From NCBI RefSeq assembly GCF_025725725.1, contig NZ_CP107020.1, positions 2,790,001 to 2,854,000 of the forward strand: a DNA stretch of 64,000 nt, read 5' to 3'. The translations under genes and the position numbers were made by a program. The notes below the pieces were generated by a model, which made no database searches, was not told the DNA's origin, and saw only the letters and a program-made list of their open reading frames with translations. This document shows positions 42,442 through 51,522 of the stretch, piece by piece; the stretch's first letter is position 1, and every line of letters starts with the position of its first letter. This DNA comes from Brachybacterium huguangmaarense (lineage in GTDB: Bacteria > Actinomycetota > Actinomycetes > Actinomycetales > Dermabacteraceae).

Positions 42442-43071
42442 GTGAGATTCCGCAGAGCATCCCGAGACGACGTCCCGGGCGTCACCACGCCCGTGGACAC
42501 GACGTCCCCCGATCCGGCCGCGGAGCCCGGCCGTACGCCCAAGAAGGGGCGGCCCACCCGCAACCGGCGCGAGGCGCAGGAGGCTCGCCAGCGCCCGCTC
42601 GTCCCGGCCGACCGCAAGGAGGCCCGGCGGCAGTCCCGCGCCCGCTCGACCGAGGCGCGCGCACAGGCGCAGCAGGCGATGATGACGGGCGACGAGGCCC
42701 ACATGCCGGCCCAGCACCGCGGCAGCGACCGGCGCCTCGTGCGCGACATGATCGACGCGCGGCACAACCTGGCCGAGTACTTCTTCCCCGTCGCGCTCCT
42801 GCTCATGCTGATCGCGCTCGTCACCCCGCTCGTGGTGCCGGACCTGTACGCCACGATGAGCACGCTCATGCTGGTGGTGCTGTGGGGCGGCATCCTCGCG
42901 TGCGTGATCGACGCCTTCGTGATCCGGCGCCGCCTGCGCGCCGCCCTGACCGAGCGCTTCGGCTTCGTCTCCCCCGGCCTCGTCTCCTACGGCAACATGC
43001 GTGCGATCCAGATCCGCCGCTGGCGCATCCCCAAGCCGCAGGTCGAGCACAGCGACACGCCGCGCCGCTGA
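42442..43071 (+). CDS. DUF3043 domain-containing membrane protein
   Basis: A 209-residue actinobacterial DUF3043 protein, function unknown. The first ~95 residues are Arg/Lys/Glu-rich, with the family's PKKGRPTRNRREAQEAR motif and DRKEARRQSRARS. DRRLVRDMIDARHNLAEYFFPVAL leads into two transmembrane helices (~115-135 and ~143-162), followed by a cytoplasmic C-terminus. A basic N-terminal region plus two helices would suit a nucleic-acid- or phosphoinositide-facing membrane protein, but nothing is proven. GTG start with a near-perfect TAGAAT box 6 nt upstream. Followed by a strong hairpin shared with aspS. Confidence 0.88.
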   Translation: MRFRRASRDDVPGVTTPVDTTSPDPAAEPGRTPKKGRPTRNRREAQEARQRPLVPADRKEARRQSRARSTEARAQAQQAMMTGDEAHMPAQHRGSDRRLVRDMIDARHNLAEYFFPVALLLMLIALVTPLVVPDLYATMSTLMLVVLWGGILACVIDAFVIRRRLRAALTERFGFVSPGLVSYGNMRAIQIRRWRIPKPQVEHSDTPRR

Positions 43072-43084
43072 TCTCCCCCGATCA

Positions 43085-43128
43085 CGAACGGGCCCGCACC
43101 CCCTGAGCAGGGGATGCGGGCCCGTTCG
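43085..43128. terminator. Bidirectional terminator between DUF3043 and aspS genes
   Basis: A 14-bp and a 5-bp stem separated by one C-A mismatch, loop GAGC, lying between convergent genes. Confidence 0.85.
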
Positions 43129-43142
43129 CCGTGCGTGGCCGC

Positions 43143-45005
43143 TCAGGCGGGATCGGCGCCCTCGGGAGCCGCGCCGCCGGCCGCGCCGAGCGGGGTCTGC
43201 GCCTCGTCGGCGTCGGCGGCCGTGGCCTCCTGGGCCGTGCGGGCGCGGGGGCTCTCGGGCTTCGCGTCGACGCCGGCCTCCTTGCGCTGCGCGGCCGTGA
43301 TCGGCGCGGGGGCCTGGGTGAGCGGGTCGAAGCCGCCGCCGGACTTGGGGAACGCGATCACGTCGCGAATCGAGTCGGTCCCGGCCAGCAGCGCGACGAT
43401 GCGGTCCCAGCCGAATGCGATGCCGCCGTGGGGCGGGGCGCCGAAGGCGAACGCGTCGAGCAGGAAGCCGAACTTCTCGCGCGCCTGCTCCTCGTCGATC
43501 CCCATCACGGAGAACACGCGCTCCTGCACGTCGCGCTGGTGGATGCGGATCGAGCCGCCGCCGATCTCGTTGCCGTTGCAGACGATGTCGTACGCATAGG
43601 CGAGGGCCGCGCCGGGATCCTCATCGAAGGTGTCGAGGAACTCGGGCTTGGGGGCCGTGAAGGCGTGGTGCACGGCGGTCCAGGCGCCCGAGCCGACCGC
43701 GACGTCCCCCGCGGCGACGGCGTCGCCCGCGGGCTCGAACATCGGGGCGTCGACGACCCACACGAAGGCCCATGCGTCCTCGTCGATGAGACCGAGGCGC
43801 TCGGCGATCTCGTTGCGCGCCGCGCCCAGCAGGGCACGGGACGTCTTGGCCTCGCCCGCGGCGAAGAACACGCAGTCGCCCGGCTCGGCGCCGACCTTCG
43901 CGGCCAGTCCCTGCTTCTCGGCGTCGGAGATGTTCTTGGACACGGGGCCCGTGAGCGTGCCGTCCTCCTGGACGAGCACGTAGGCCAGTCCGCGGGCGCC
44001 GCGCTGCTTGGCCCACTCCTGCCAGCCGTCGAGCGTGCGGCGCGGCTGGGAGGCGCCGCCCTTCATGACCACCGCGCCGACGTAGGGCGCCTGGAACACC
44101 CGGAAGGGGGTGTCGGCGAAGTACTCCGTCATCTCGGTGATCTCGAGGTCGAAGCGCAGGTCGGGCTTGTCCGAGCCGTAGCGGCGCATCGCCTCGGCAT
44201 ACGTCATGCGCGGGATCGGGACCGGGATCTCGTAACCGATCGTGCGCCACACCGCGGTGAGGATCTGCTCGGCGAGGGCGATCACGTCCTCCTGGTCCAC
44301 GAAGCTCATCTCGATGTCGAGCTGGGTGAACTCGGGCTGCCGGTCCGCGCGGAAGTCCTCGTCGCGGTAGCAGCGGGCGAGCTGGAAGTACTTCTCCATG
44401 CCGGCCACCATGAGCAGCTGCTTGAACAGCTGCGGGGACTGCGGGAGCGCGTACCACGAGCCCGGGGACAGGCGCGCCGGGACCAGGAAGTCGCGCGCGC
44501 CCTCGGGGGTCGAGCGGGTCAGCGTCGGGGTCTCGATCTCGACGAAGCCGTCGTCGAGCAGCACGTCGCGCGCCGCCCGGTTGACGGTCGAGCGCAGGCG
44601 CAGGGCCTTCGCGGGGCCCTCACGGCGCAGGTCGAGGTAGCGGTAGCGCAGCCGCGCCTCCTCGCCGACCTCGCTGTGCGCGTCGAGCTGGAAGGGAAGG
44701 GGCGCCGAGGGGTTGAGCACCGTGACCTCGGTCGCGGTGACCTCGATGCCGCCCGTGGCCAGCTGCGGGTTCTCGTTGCCCTCCGGGCGCCGGTCGACGG
44801 TGCCGGTGACCTGCAGCACGTACTCGTTGCGCAGGTGCATGGCCTCGTCCTCGCGCACGACGACCTGGGCGACGCCGCTCGCGTCGCGCAGATCCAGGAA
44901 CGTCACCCCGCCGTGATCTCGGCGCCGGCCGATCCAGCCGGTGAGGGTGACGGTCTGACCGGCGTGCTCCTCGCGGAGCTCTCCGGCATGATGGGTGCGC
45001 AGCAC
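43143..45005 (-). CDS. aspS: Aspartate-tRNA ligase
   Basis: A 620-residue bacterial-type AspRS (class IIb). An N-terminal OB-fold anticodon domain ([22 protein letters not shown] near residue 30) precedes the class II core: motif 1 [20 protein letters not shown], motif 2 [19 protein letters not shown], and motif 3 [15 protein letters not shown]; a GAD insertion domain (residues ~290-420) is present. The C-terminus is extended by ~45 Ala/Glu-rich residues. It charges tRNA-Asp; many actinobacterial AspRS are non-discriminating and also charge tRNA-Asn, which I cannot tell here. I chose the GTG at 45005, preceded by GAAGGA 7 nt upstream. Confidence 0.95.
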   Translation of the reverse strand: MLRTHHAGELREEHAGQTVTLTGWIGRRRDHGGVTFLDLRDASGVAQVVVREDEAMHLRNEYVLQVTGTVDRRPEGNENPQLATGGIEVTATEVTVLNPSAPLPFQLDAHSEVGEEARLRYRYLDLRREGPAKALRLRSTVNRAARDVLLDDGFVEIETPTLTRSTPEGARDFLVPARLSPGSWYALPQSPQLFKQLLMVAGMEKYFQLARCYRDEDFRADRQPEFTQLDIEMSFVDQEDVIALAEQILTAVWRTIGYEIPVPIPRMTYAEAMRRYGSDKPDLRFDLEITEMTEYFADTPFRVFQAPYVGAVVMKGGASQPRRTLDGWQEWAKQRGARGLAYVLVQEDGTLTGPVSKNISDAEKQGLAAKVGAEPGDCVFFAAGEAKTSRALLGAARNEIAERLGLIDEDAWAFVWVVDAPMFEPAGDAVAAGDVAVGSGAWTAVHHAFTAPKPEFLDTFDEDPGAALAYAYDIVCNGNEIGGGSIRIHQRDVQERVFSVMGIDEEQAREKFGFLLDAFAFGAPPHGGIAFGWDRIVALLAGTDSIRDVIAFPKSGGGFDPLTQAPAPITAAQRKEAGVDAKPESPRARTAQEATAADADEAQTPLGAAGGAAPEGADPA

Positions 45006-45063
45006 GGCAATGTCCTTCGTGACGTGGATGGGGCAGCCGCCGAGCGCTCCCGACGGCACGGCG

Positions 45064-45132
45064 ATCCTACCGCGGGCGTGAGCGATCTCGCCTGTCGGGA
45101 CCCTGGGGCAGACGCCCCGACGCGCCTAGACT
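45064..45132. promoter_or_regulatory. Divergent promoters of aspS and the DEAD-box helicase gene
   Basis: TAGGAT (minus, 45064-45069) would start aspS with a ~50-nt leader. TAGACT (plus, 45127-45132) would start the helicase gene with a ~50-nt leader and a GAGGAC ribosome site. Both are near-consensus -10 boxes. Confidence 0.55.
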
Positions 45133-45189
45133 CAAGAGGTCCTGACCTGCGTTGGAGTGGGTCCGCCCCACCCCCAGATCGAGGACACG

Positions 45190-47034
45190 ATGATCGACCA
45201 CGCCCCCAGCCCGTCCACCGCCGAGAGCAGCGAGGCCCCCTCGCAGCCCGAAGGCCCGACCTTCGCCGACCTCGACCTGCCGGCACCCCTGCAGCGAGCG
45301 GTCGCCACCCTCGGCTTCACGACCCCCTCCCCCATCCAGGCGCAGGCGATCCCCGCCCTCCTGGACGGACGCGACGTGATCGGCGTCGCGCAGACCGGCA
45401 CCGGCAAGACGGCCGCCTTCGGCCTGCCCCTGCTGACCGCGGTCGACCCCGCGGACCGCTCGACGCAGGCGATCGTGATGGCCCCCACGCGCGAGCTCGC
45501 GATGCAGGTGGCCGACGCGATCGGCTCCTTCGCCCACGACGTCGACGGCCTGTCGGTCACCGCCGTCTACGGCGGCTCCCCCTACGGCCCCCAGGAGCGG
45601 GCGCTGTCCAAGGGCGCGCAGGTCGTGGTGGGCACGCCCGGTCGCGTGATCGATCACCTCAAGAAGGGCAACCTGCGCCTGGACACCGTGAAGTACGTCG
45701 TGCTCGACGAGGCCGACGAGATGCTGCGCATGGGCTTCGCCGAGGACGTCGAGGAGATCCTCTCCTACACCCCGGCCACGAAGCAGGTCGCGCTGTTCTC
45801 CGCGACCATGCCCCCGGCCATCCAGAAGGTCGCGGCCGACCACATGACCGACCCCGTGAGCGTGTCCGTCGCCCGCCAGTCCTCGACCGTCACGTCGGTG
45901 CGCCAGCGCTACGCCGTCGTCCCGTTCCGGCACAAGACCGGTGCGCTCGCGCGCGTGCTCGCGACCTCCGACGCCGATGCCGCGATCGTCTTCGTGCGCA
46001 CCCGCTCGGCGGCCGAGGAGGTCGGCGTCGAGCTCGTGGCGCGCGGCGTCGTGGCCGCGACCATCAGCGGCGACGTCGCGCAGAACGAGCGCGAGCGGAT
46101 CGTCGAGCGCCTGCGCAACGGCACCCTCGACGTGCTCGTCGCGACCGACGTGGCCGCCCGCGGCCTCGACGTCGAGCGCATCGGGCTCGTCGTGAACTTC
46201 GACGTGCCGGGCGAGCCGGAGGCGTACGTCCACCGCATCGGCCGCACCGGCCGCGCCGGCCGCACGGGCGAGGCCCTCACCTTCGTCGCGCCCCATGAGC
46301 GCCGCAAGCTGCGCGCGATCGAGAAGACGACCCGGCAGACCCTCGAGGAGATCCAGGTCCCCTCCCCCGCCGACGTCTCCCGGCATCGCATGAAGAAGCT
46401 GCTCGAGCGCGTGCCCGAGCGCGCCGAGAAGGGGCGCCTGGGCATCTACACCGAGCTCGTGGGCGAGTTCCTCGCGACCTCCGGCACCGACCCGGCCCAG
46501 CTCGCGGCCGTGCTGGGTGCGATCGCGGTGGGCGACGAGGGCCCCGGCACCCGCACCGAGGAGGAGGAGTTCACGGGCGCCTCGCTCAAGGGCCAGGACC
46601 GGCCCGAGCGCGGCGGCCGCGACGACGACCGCCGCAGCGGCGGCCCCCGGCCCTCGTCCAAGGGCTACACCGCCTACCGCATCGGGGTGGGCCACAGCCA
46701 CGGCGCCAAGCCGCCGGCCATCGTCGGCACCATCACCGGTGAGGGCGGCCTGACCGGGAAGGACATCGGCAAGATCGACATCCTGGGCTCGTTCTCCCTG
46801 GTGGAGGTGCGCGGCGAGCTGTCCGAGGAGCAGCTGGCCCGGATCGGCCGGGCCCGGATCGCGGGCCGCGCCCTGCGGATCGCCAAGGACACGGGCCCGA
46901 AGTCCGGCGGCGCCAAGAAGTTCAACCCCCGCCACGACGACCGCGGCGATCGCCGCTTCGACAAGCGCGGCCAGTACGACAAGCGGGATCGCACGGGCGA
47001 CCGCTACGACCGCCACGGCGCCCGCCGCCCCTGA
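45190..47034 (+). CDS. DEAD-box ATP-dependent RNA helicase (DeaD/CsdA-like)
   Basis: A 614-residue helicase. Q motif FTTPSPIQAQAIP (44-56), Walker A AQTGTGKT (67-74), PTRELAMQV, GTPGRVIDHL, DEADEML, SATMPP and HRIGRTGRAGR are all intact. A DbpA-type RNA-binding fold lies near 490-575 (TAYRIGVGHSHGAKPPAIVG as overlapping strands), and the C-terminus is an Arg/Asp/Lys-rich RGD tail that can bind RNA. This is the form that remodels ribosomal RNA and unwinds structured mRNAs, useful in cold and in GC-rich genomes. ATG start at 45190. It is divergent from aspS and followed by two hairpins. Confidence 0.93.
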   Translation: MIDHAPSPSTAESSEAPSQPEGPTFADLDLPAPLQRAVATLGFTTPSPIQAQAIPALLDGRDVIGVAQTGTGKTAAFGLPLLTAVDPADRSTQAIVMAPTRELAMQVADAIGSFAHDVDGLSVTAVYGGSPYGPQERALSKGAQVVVGTPGRVIDHLKKGNLRLDTVKYVVLDEADEMLRMGFAEDVEEILSYTPATKQVALFSATMPPAIQKVAADHMTDPVSVSVARQSSTVTSVRQRYAVVPFRHKTGALARVLATSDADAAIVFVRTRSAAEEVGVELVARGVVAATISGDVAQNERERIVERLRNGTLDVLVATDVAARGLDVERIGLVVNFDVPGEPEAYVHRIGRTGRAGRTGEALTFVAPHERRKLRAIEKTTRQTLEEIQVPSPADVSRHRMKKLLERVPERAEKGRLGIYTELVGEFLATSGTDPAQLAAVLGAIAVGDEGPGTRTEEEEFTGASLKGQDRPERGGRDDDRRSGGPRPSSKGYTAYRIGVGHSHGAKPPAIVGTITGEGGLTGKDIGKIDILGSFSLVEVRGELSEEQLARIGRARIAGRALRIAKDTGPKSGGAKKFNPRHDDRGDRRFDKRGQYDKRDRTGDRYDRHGARRP

Positions 47035-47040
47035 CACGGC

Positions 47041-47069
47041 TCCGGGGCCCGGCGACGCCGGGCCCCGGA
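47041..47069 (+). terminator. First hairpin after the helicase gene
   Basis: A perfect 13-bp stem with a GAC loop, 6 nt after the stop codon. Confidence 0.75.
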
Positions 47070-47072
47070 TGC

Positions 47073-47108
47073 ACGAACGCCCCGCACCGATCGGTGCGGG
47101 GCGTTCGT
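47073..47108. terminator. Second hairpin: 36-bp perfect palindrome
   Basis: Two 18-nt arms with no spacer, between the convergent helicase and thioredoxin genes. It can end transcripts from both sides. Confidence 0.75.
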
Positions 47109-47123
47109 CGTCGGCGGCGGGGC

Positions 47124-47495
47124 TCAGCCCTGCTGCTGGGCCTTGGCCTGCTCGTAGGCCTTGGAGACCTCGGCCATGTCGAGCTTCTCGATCTGGCCGA
47201 TGAGATCCTCGAGGTCCGCCTCGCGCAGCGCGCCGGGCTGCGAGAAGACCGGGATGCCGTCGCGGTAGGCGACGAGGGTCGGGATTGAGGTGACGCCGTA
47301 CTGCATCGCCAGCTGCTGCTGGTCCTCGGTGTCGACCTTGGCGAAGGTGATGTCCTCGTGCGCCTCGGAGGCCTTGTCGAAGATCGGCGCGAACCGCTGG
47401 CAGGGGACGCACCAGCCGGCCCAGAAGTCGATCAGGACGATGCCGTCCTTGACGGTGTCGTCGTGGTTGGCGGTGGTCAGTGTCGTGGTAGGCAT
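47124..47495 (-). CDS. trxA: Thioredoxin
   Basis: A 123-residue thioredoxin, a cytoplasmic disulfide reductase fed by thioredoxin reductase. The active site is WCVPC (28-32), in place of the usual WCGPC; the rest is standard, with FAKVDTEDQQQLAMQYGVTSIPTLV including the cis-Pro loop and GALREADLEDLI near the end. The C-terminus is slightly extended (KAYEQAKAQQQG). The start is the ATG at 47495 with GGAG 7 nt upstream; the longer open frame has no support. Val in the CxxC dipeptide may shift the redox potential, so it could be one of several thioredoxins in this cell. Confidence 0.9.
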   Translation of the reverse strand: MPTTTLTTANHDDTVKDGIVLIDFWAGWCVPCQRFAPIFDKASEAHEDITFAKVDTEDQQQLAMQYGVTSIPTLVAYRDGIPVFSQPGALREADLEDLIGQIEKLDMAEVSKAYEQAKAQQQG

Positions 47496-47604
47496 ATCGG
47501 CTCCAACGTCGGGCGAGGGCGGAAGATTCCCGGGTGTCCGGGGGATGTGATGTGGGCCATCGCCCACGGGCGGGCGCCGGGCGGGGAGGGCGGGACCGGA
47601 CCGC

Positions 47605-48960
47605 TCAGCCGTCGGCCCGCACGACGCGAGGACGCAGGTCCTCGGCCGGCGGCTCCCACGTCGACGGCTCGGCGGGCACCTGCTCGCCCGAGCGGATGTC
47701 GCGCACCGCGTGCTCCTCGTCGCCGGCCCCCGGGAACCAGACGAACGGGATCTGCCGGCGGTCGGCGTAGCGGATCTGCTTGCCGAACTTGGCGGCGGTC
47801 GGCGCGATCTCGGCGGGGATGCCGCGTCGGCGCAGGGCGGTCGCCACGGCCTCGCTGTGCCCGCGCGCCTCCTCGTCGGCCACGGCCACCAGCACGCACG
47901 TGGGCACGGGCCGGGTGGCGCTCGCGATGCCCGCCGAGAGCACGCGCGAGACGAGCCGGGACAGGCCGATCGAGAGCCCGACGCCGGGGTAGCCGTGACG
48001 GTTGTCGGCGGCCAGACGGTCGTAGCGCCCGCCCGAGCAGACCGAGCCGAGCGAGGCGTGCCCCTCGACGAAGGTCTCGAACACGGTGCCGGTGTAGTAG
48101 TCGAGGCCGCGGGCGATCGAGAGGTCGGCGACGCACACGCCCGGCACGGCGGTGTTGACCCGGCGCACCACGTCGGCCAGCTCCGCGATCCCCTCCTCCA
48201 TCAGCTCGCCGTGACCGCCGAGCGCCCGGACCTGGTCGGCGAAGCCCTCGTCGCCGGTGCGGATGCCGGCGAAGGCGAGGCACGCCTGCGCCTGCTCGGC
48301 GCTCGCTGCGGCCTCCTCGCGCAGCAGGGCCGCGACGGCGTCGGGGCCGATCTTGGCGAGCTTGTCGAGGCAGCGCAGCGCCGCCTGGGTGTCCTCGACC
48401 CCGATCGAGCGGAAGAACCCCTCGGACAGCTTGCGGTTGTTGGCGTGGATGGTGAAGCCGGGCAGCGGGAGCGCCGCGAGGATCTCCGCCATCACGATCG
48501 CCACCTCGGCCTCGACGTGCACGGGCAGCGTGTCCTGGCCGATCACGTCGAGGTCGGCCTGGTAGAACTCGCGGAAGCGGCCGTCCTGGGGCCGCTCGCC
48601 GCGCCACACCTTCTGGACCTGGTAGCGACGGAAGGGGAACGCGAGGTCGTTCTGGTGCTCGAGCACGTAGCGGGCCAGCGGCACGGTGAGGTCGAAGTGG
48701 AGCCCGAGCTGGCGGTCGGGGTCGGCCTGCTCGGCGTCGGGCCCCTCGTCGTCGGCGTGCAGGCGCCGCAGCACGTACACCTCCTTGTCGATCTCGCCCT
48801 TGCGCAGCAGCTGGCTCATCGGCTCGACGGCGCGCGTCTCGAGCCCGGAGAACCCGTGCAGCTCGGCGACCCGGCGGAACGTGTCGATGACATGCTGCTC
48901 GACGATCCGCTCGGCGGGGAGCCATTCGGGGAATCCGGACAGGGCGCTGATCTTCGCCAT
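47605..48960 (-). CDS. hisS: Histidine-tRNA ligase
   Basis: A 451-residue class II synthetase that charges tRNA-His. Motif 1 lies near residue 45 (LETRAVEPMSQLLRKGE), the motif 2 region reads FPFRRYQVQKVWRGERPQDGRFREFYQADLDVIG, the histidine-binding motif appears as ARGLDYYTGTVFE near residue 285, and motif 3 as GVGLSIGLSRL near residue 330; an anticodon-binding domain ends the protein. The ATG at 48960 has AAGGAG 8 nt upstream. M. tuberculosis has hisS (Rv2580c) in the same block with rel and apt. A GATAAT box 49 nt upstream could be its promoter. Confidence 0.95.
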   Translation of the reverse strand: MAKISALSGFPEWLPAERIVEQHVIDTFRRVAELHGFSGLETRAVEPMSQLLRKGEIDKEVYVLRRLHADDEGPDAEQADPDRQLGLHFDLTVPLARYVLEHQNDLAFPFRRYQVQKVWRGERPQDGRFREFYQADLDVIGQDTLPVHVEAEVAIVMAEILAALPLPGFTIHANNRKLSEGFFRSIGVEDTQAALRCLDKLAKIGPDAVAALLREEAAASAEQAQACLAFAGIRTGDEGFADQVRALGGHGELMEEGIAELADVVRRVNTAVPGVCVADLSIARGLDYYTGTVFETFVEGHASLGSVCSGGRYDRLAADNRHGYPGVGLSIGLSRLVSRVLSAGIASATRPVPTCVLVAVADEEARGHSEAVATALRRRGIPAEIAPTAAKFGKQIRYADRRQIPFVWFPGAGDEEHAVRDIRSGEQVPAEPSTWEPPAEDLRPRVVRADG

Positions 48961-49008
48961 CGGGCGATCTCCTTGCCTCGCTGAGGCGGTCGGGTGCGGT
49001 GCCCCGCC

Positions 49009-49089
49009 ATTATCGCCGGATGTCGGTCCCGGCGGCGCCGCCGCCGGGGTCCGGACGCCGCGCCCGACGGTGCGGACGGCCTGTAGAGT
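49009..49089. promoter_or_regulatory. Divergent promoters of hisS and the DUF349 gene
   Basis: GATAAT (minus, 49009-49014) would give hisS a ~42-nt leader. TAGAGT (plus, 49084-49089) would give the DUF349 gene a ~85-nt leader with AAGGAG 6-7 nt before the GTG. Confidence 0.5.
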
Positions 49090-49181
49090 TCCGGGGTGAT
49101 GCCCCCGGGCGTCCCACCGAACCTGCCGCGACCCGCGGCTGTGCCCCGCCCTTGCAGCGGAAACGACCGAAGGAGCTCCCC

Positions 49182-50777
49182 GTGAGCGAGTCCGAGACCC
49201 CCGTCCCGCGCCCGACCCCGCGCCCCCAGCCGCCGAGCCCGGCGGCCCTCGCCGGCAGACCGGCGCACGCCCCCCTGGTCCCGGCGGCGCCCCCGAAGCA
49301 GGAGTACGACGAGTCCGCGGTCGGCGAGGCCCTGGCCTACGGCGACGTGCGCGAGGACGGCACCGTCACCGTGCAGGACGGCACCCAGGTGCGCGAGATC
49401 GGCGCCGTGCCGGGCACGCCCGCCGCGCGTGTCCCCGCCGCCGGGACCGACGGCGCCGACGAGGCCCCGGCCACGCAGGACGGCACCGCGCAGGTCGACA
49501 CCGACGAGGCTCCCGCTGCCGAGGCCCCGGCCGAGAGCGCACCGACCGAGGGCACGCCGGCCGACGACGAGGCGACCGGCGAGGCTCCCGCAACGGACGA
49601 CGGCGCCGCCGGCGTCGAGATCGACCGCGAGGCGGTGCTGCGCCCCTTCGCGACGGCCTATCTGGACCTGGTCGCCTTCCTCGACCTGACCGAGCAGAAG
49701 CTCTCCGCCCCCTCGCACACCCAGGCCGAGCTCAACCGGCTGCTCGAGCAGCTCCGCAAGAACCTCAAGGAGCCCAAGGTCGTCGGGGACATCCCGGCGC
49801 TGCGGGCCCGCGCGAACGAGCTGCGCGAGAAGGCCAAGGAGCTCATCCAGGCGATGGAGGCCGAGCGCGCGGCCGCACGCGAGGCGGCCGCGGCCCGTCG
49901 CACCGAGTTCGTCGAGTCCATCGAGGCGCTCGCGTCCGAGGACCCCTCTCGCATCTCGTGGAAGAGCGCCGGGGAGACCATGCGCCAGATGGTCCCGACC
50001 TGGAAGGCGATGCAGAAGGAGGACCGCGGGCTGGACCGCGCGACCGAGGATGCGCTGTGGAAGCGGCTGTCCGCCGCCCGTGGCGCCTTCGACCGGCAGC
50101 GCAAGCAGTTCTTCTCCCAGCTCGACGAGCAGCACGGCGAGGCCGAACGCGTCAAGGACGAGCTCATCGCACAGGCCGAGGCCCTGCGCGACTCGACCGA
50201 CTGGGGCCCGACGGTCCGCGCCTACCGCGACCTCATGGACCAGTGGCGCGCGGCGCCGCGCGGGAACCGCAAGAAGGACGACGCCCAGTGGGCACGGTTC
50301 AAGGCCGCCCAGGACACCTTCTTCGCGGCGCGCAACGCCGACCTCCACGCGACCGATGCCGAGCAGCGGGAGAACCTCGCCGTCAAGGAGCAGCTGCTCG
50401 CCGAGGCCGAGGCCCTCCTGCCCGTGGGCGACCACAAGCAGGCGGCCGAGTCGCTGCGCCGGATCCAGGATCGCTGGGAGGACGCCGGCAAGGTGCCGCG
50501 CGGCGACATCCGGCGCATCGAGGACCGTCTGCGTGCCGTCGAGCGCGCGGTCAAGAAGGCCGAGGACGACGAGTGGCGTCGCACCGATCCGCGCACCAGG
50601 GCACGCGTCGAGGGCGCCTCCTCGCAGCTGCAGGCGGCGATCGCGAGCTACGAGGAGGATCTCGAGGCGGCTCGTGCGAGCGGCGATCCGCGGCGCATCG
50701 AGGAGGCCGAGAAGGCCCTCGCGGCGCGCCGCGAGTGGCTCGCCGTGATCGAGCGCTCCGCGCGCGACCTCGGCTGA
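49182..50777 (+). CDS. DUF349 domain-containing protein
   Basis: A 531-residue protein. The first ~150 residues are a Pro/Ala/Glu/Thr-rich, acidic, disordered region. The rest is a long run of charged helices made of DUF349 repeats, each with a conserved Trp: ISWKSAGETMRQMVPTWKAMQK, TDWGPTVRAYRDLMDQWRAAPRG and EAEALLPVGDHKQAAESLRRIQDRWEDAGKVPRG as overlapping units. The repeats probably form an extended rod. The family is common in actinobacteria next to hisS/rel, and its function is unknown. The GTG at 49182 is chosen on its AAGGAG site. Confidence 0.88.
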   Translation: MSESETPVPRPTPRPQPPSPAALAGRPAHAPLVPAAPPKQEYDESAVGEALAYGDVREDGTVTVQDGTQVREIGAVPGTPAARVPAAGTDGADEAPATQDGTAQVDTDEAPAAEAPAESAPTEGTPADDEATGEAPATDDGAAGVEIDREAVLRPFATAYLDLVAFLDLTEQKLSAPSHTQAELNRLLEQLRKNLKEPKVVGDIPALRARANELREKAKELIQAMEAERAAAREAAAARRTEFVESIEALASEDPSRISWKSAGETMRQMVPTWKAMQKEDRGLDRATEDALWKRLSAARGAFDRQRKQFFSQLDEQHGEAERVKDELIAQAEALRDSTDWGPTVRAYRDLMDQWRAAPRGNRKKDDAQWARFKAAQDTFFAARNADLHATDAEQRENLAVKEQLLAEAEALLPVGDHKQAAESLRRIQDRWEDAGKVPRGDIRRIEDRLRAVERAVKKAEDDEWRRTDPRTRARVEGASSQLQAAIASYEEDLEAARASGDPRRIEEAEKALAARREWLAVIERSARDLG

Positions 50778-50892
50778 CCCCGCGCCGCCCGGCCGGTGCC
50801 GTCCGCGGCGCCCTGCCCTCCCCACACCGCCTTCTCCACAGCGGCGGGCGGCTCGCTTGGCGGACCGGACGGGGCACGGCATGCTCGCGGAC

Positions 50893-51522
50893 ATGTCCTC
50901 CCCCGCCGCTCTGCCCGTGCCCGCGCGCGTCCCCGCCTGCCGGGCCTGGTCGGCGCACGCCGAGGACCTCGCCCGCGAGCTGACGGCGCACACGCGCATC
51001 TGGCGGGACGACGCGACCGCCCGCTCGAACCGCCATCACGGCGATGTGCACGAGCTGCGGCCGGGCGTCTTCGTGCCCGTCGCCTACCTGACGTCGATGG
51101 CGGACCGGGCGGTGGCCGTCGGCTGCGCGCTCGGCGACCAGCTCCGGGCGTCGTTCGTGATCGCCGGACGCAGCGCGGCGTGGGTCTGCCTCGGCGGTCC
51201 CCCGCCCGCCGAGATCGACCTGGTGACGCTCGCCCGTCCGCACGCGCTCGCGGGCGTGCGCATGCGCGAGGCCCCGCTCGGACGCGAGGACGTCGAGGCG
51301 ATCGGCGGCTGCCCCGTCACCGTCCCGGGGCGCACCGTGGTGGATCTGCTGCGCTACGCGCCCGATGCCGCGGCCGCCGCCGCGATGCTCGAGCACGGCC
51401 TGGTCGACGAGGACGACGTGCGGCGCCGTCTCGACGCGCTCGACGGGCGCCCGCACGCGCGCCAGGCCCGGGCCCGGTGGGCGGAGCTGCTCAGCGGGCC
51501 GCGAGCGTCCCGGGCTGCGTGA
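50893..51522 (+). CDS. AbiEi antitoxin-like / winged-helix transcriptional regulator domain protein
   Basis: A 209-residue protein resembling the actinobacterial AbiEi-type antitoxin/regulator group: a start with VHELRPGVFVPVAYLTS (the end of a winged-helix-like domain), FVIAGRSAAWVCLGG, a strand-rich middle, then GGCPVTVPGRTVVDLLRYA and a helical end. No AbiEii-like nucleotidyltransferase toxin lies beside it, so it is an orphan; many such orphans exist in Micrococcales and are probably regulators. The last 32 nt overlap the 3' end of rel on the opposite strand. I chose the ATG at 50893, with a CATGCT box 7 nt upstream; an ATG at 50881 and an earlier GTG-type start are possible. Family call is tentative. 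Confidence 0.55.
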   Translation: MSSPAALPVPARVPACRAWSAHAEDLARELTAHTRIWRDDATARSNRHHGDVHELRPGVFVPVAYLTSMADRAVAVGCALGDQLRASFVIAGRSAAWVCLGGPPPAEIDLVTLARPHALAGVRMREAPLGREDVEAIGGCPVTVPGRTVVDLLRYAPDAAAAAAMLEHGLVDEDDVRRRLDALDGRPHARQARARWAELLSGPRASRAA

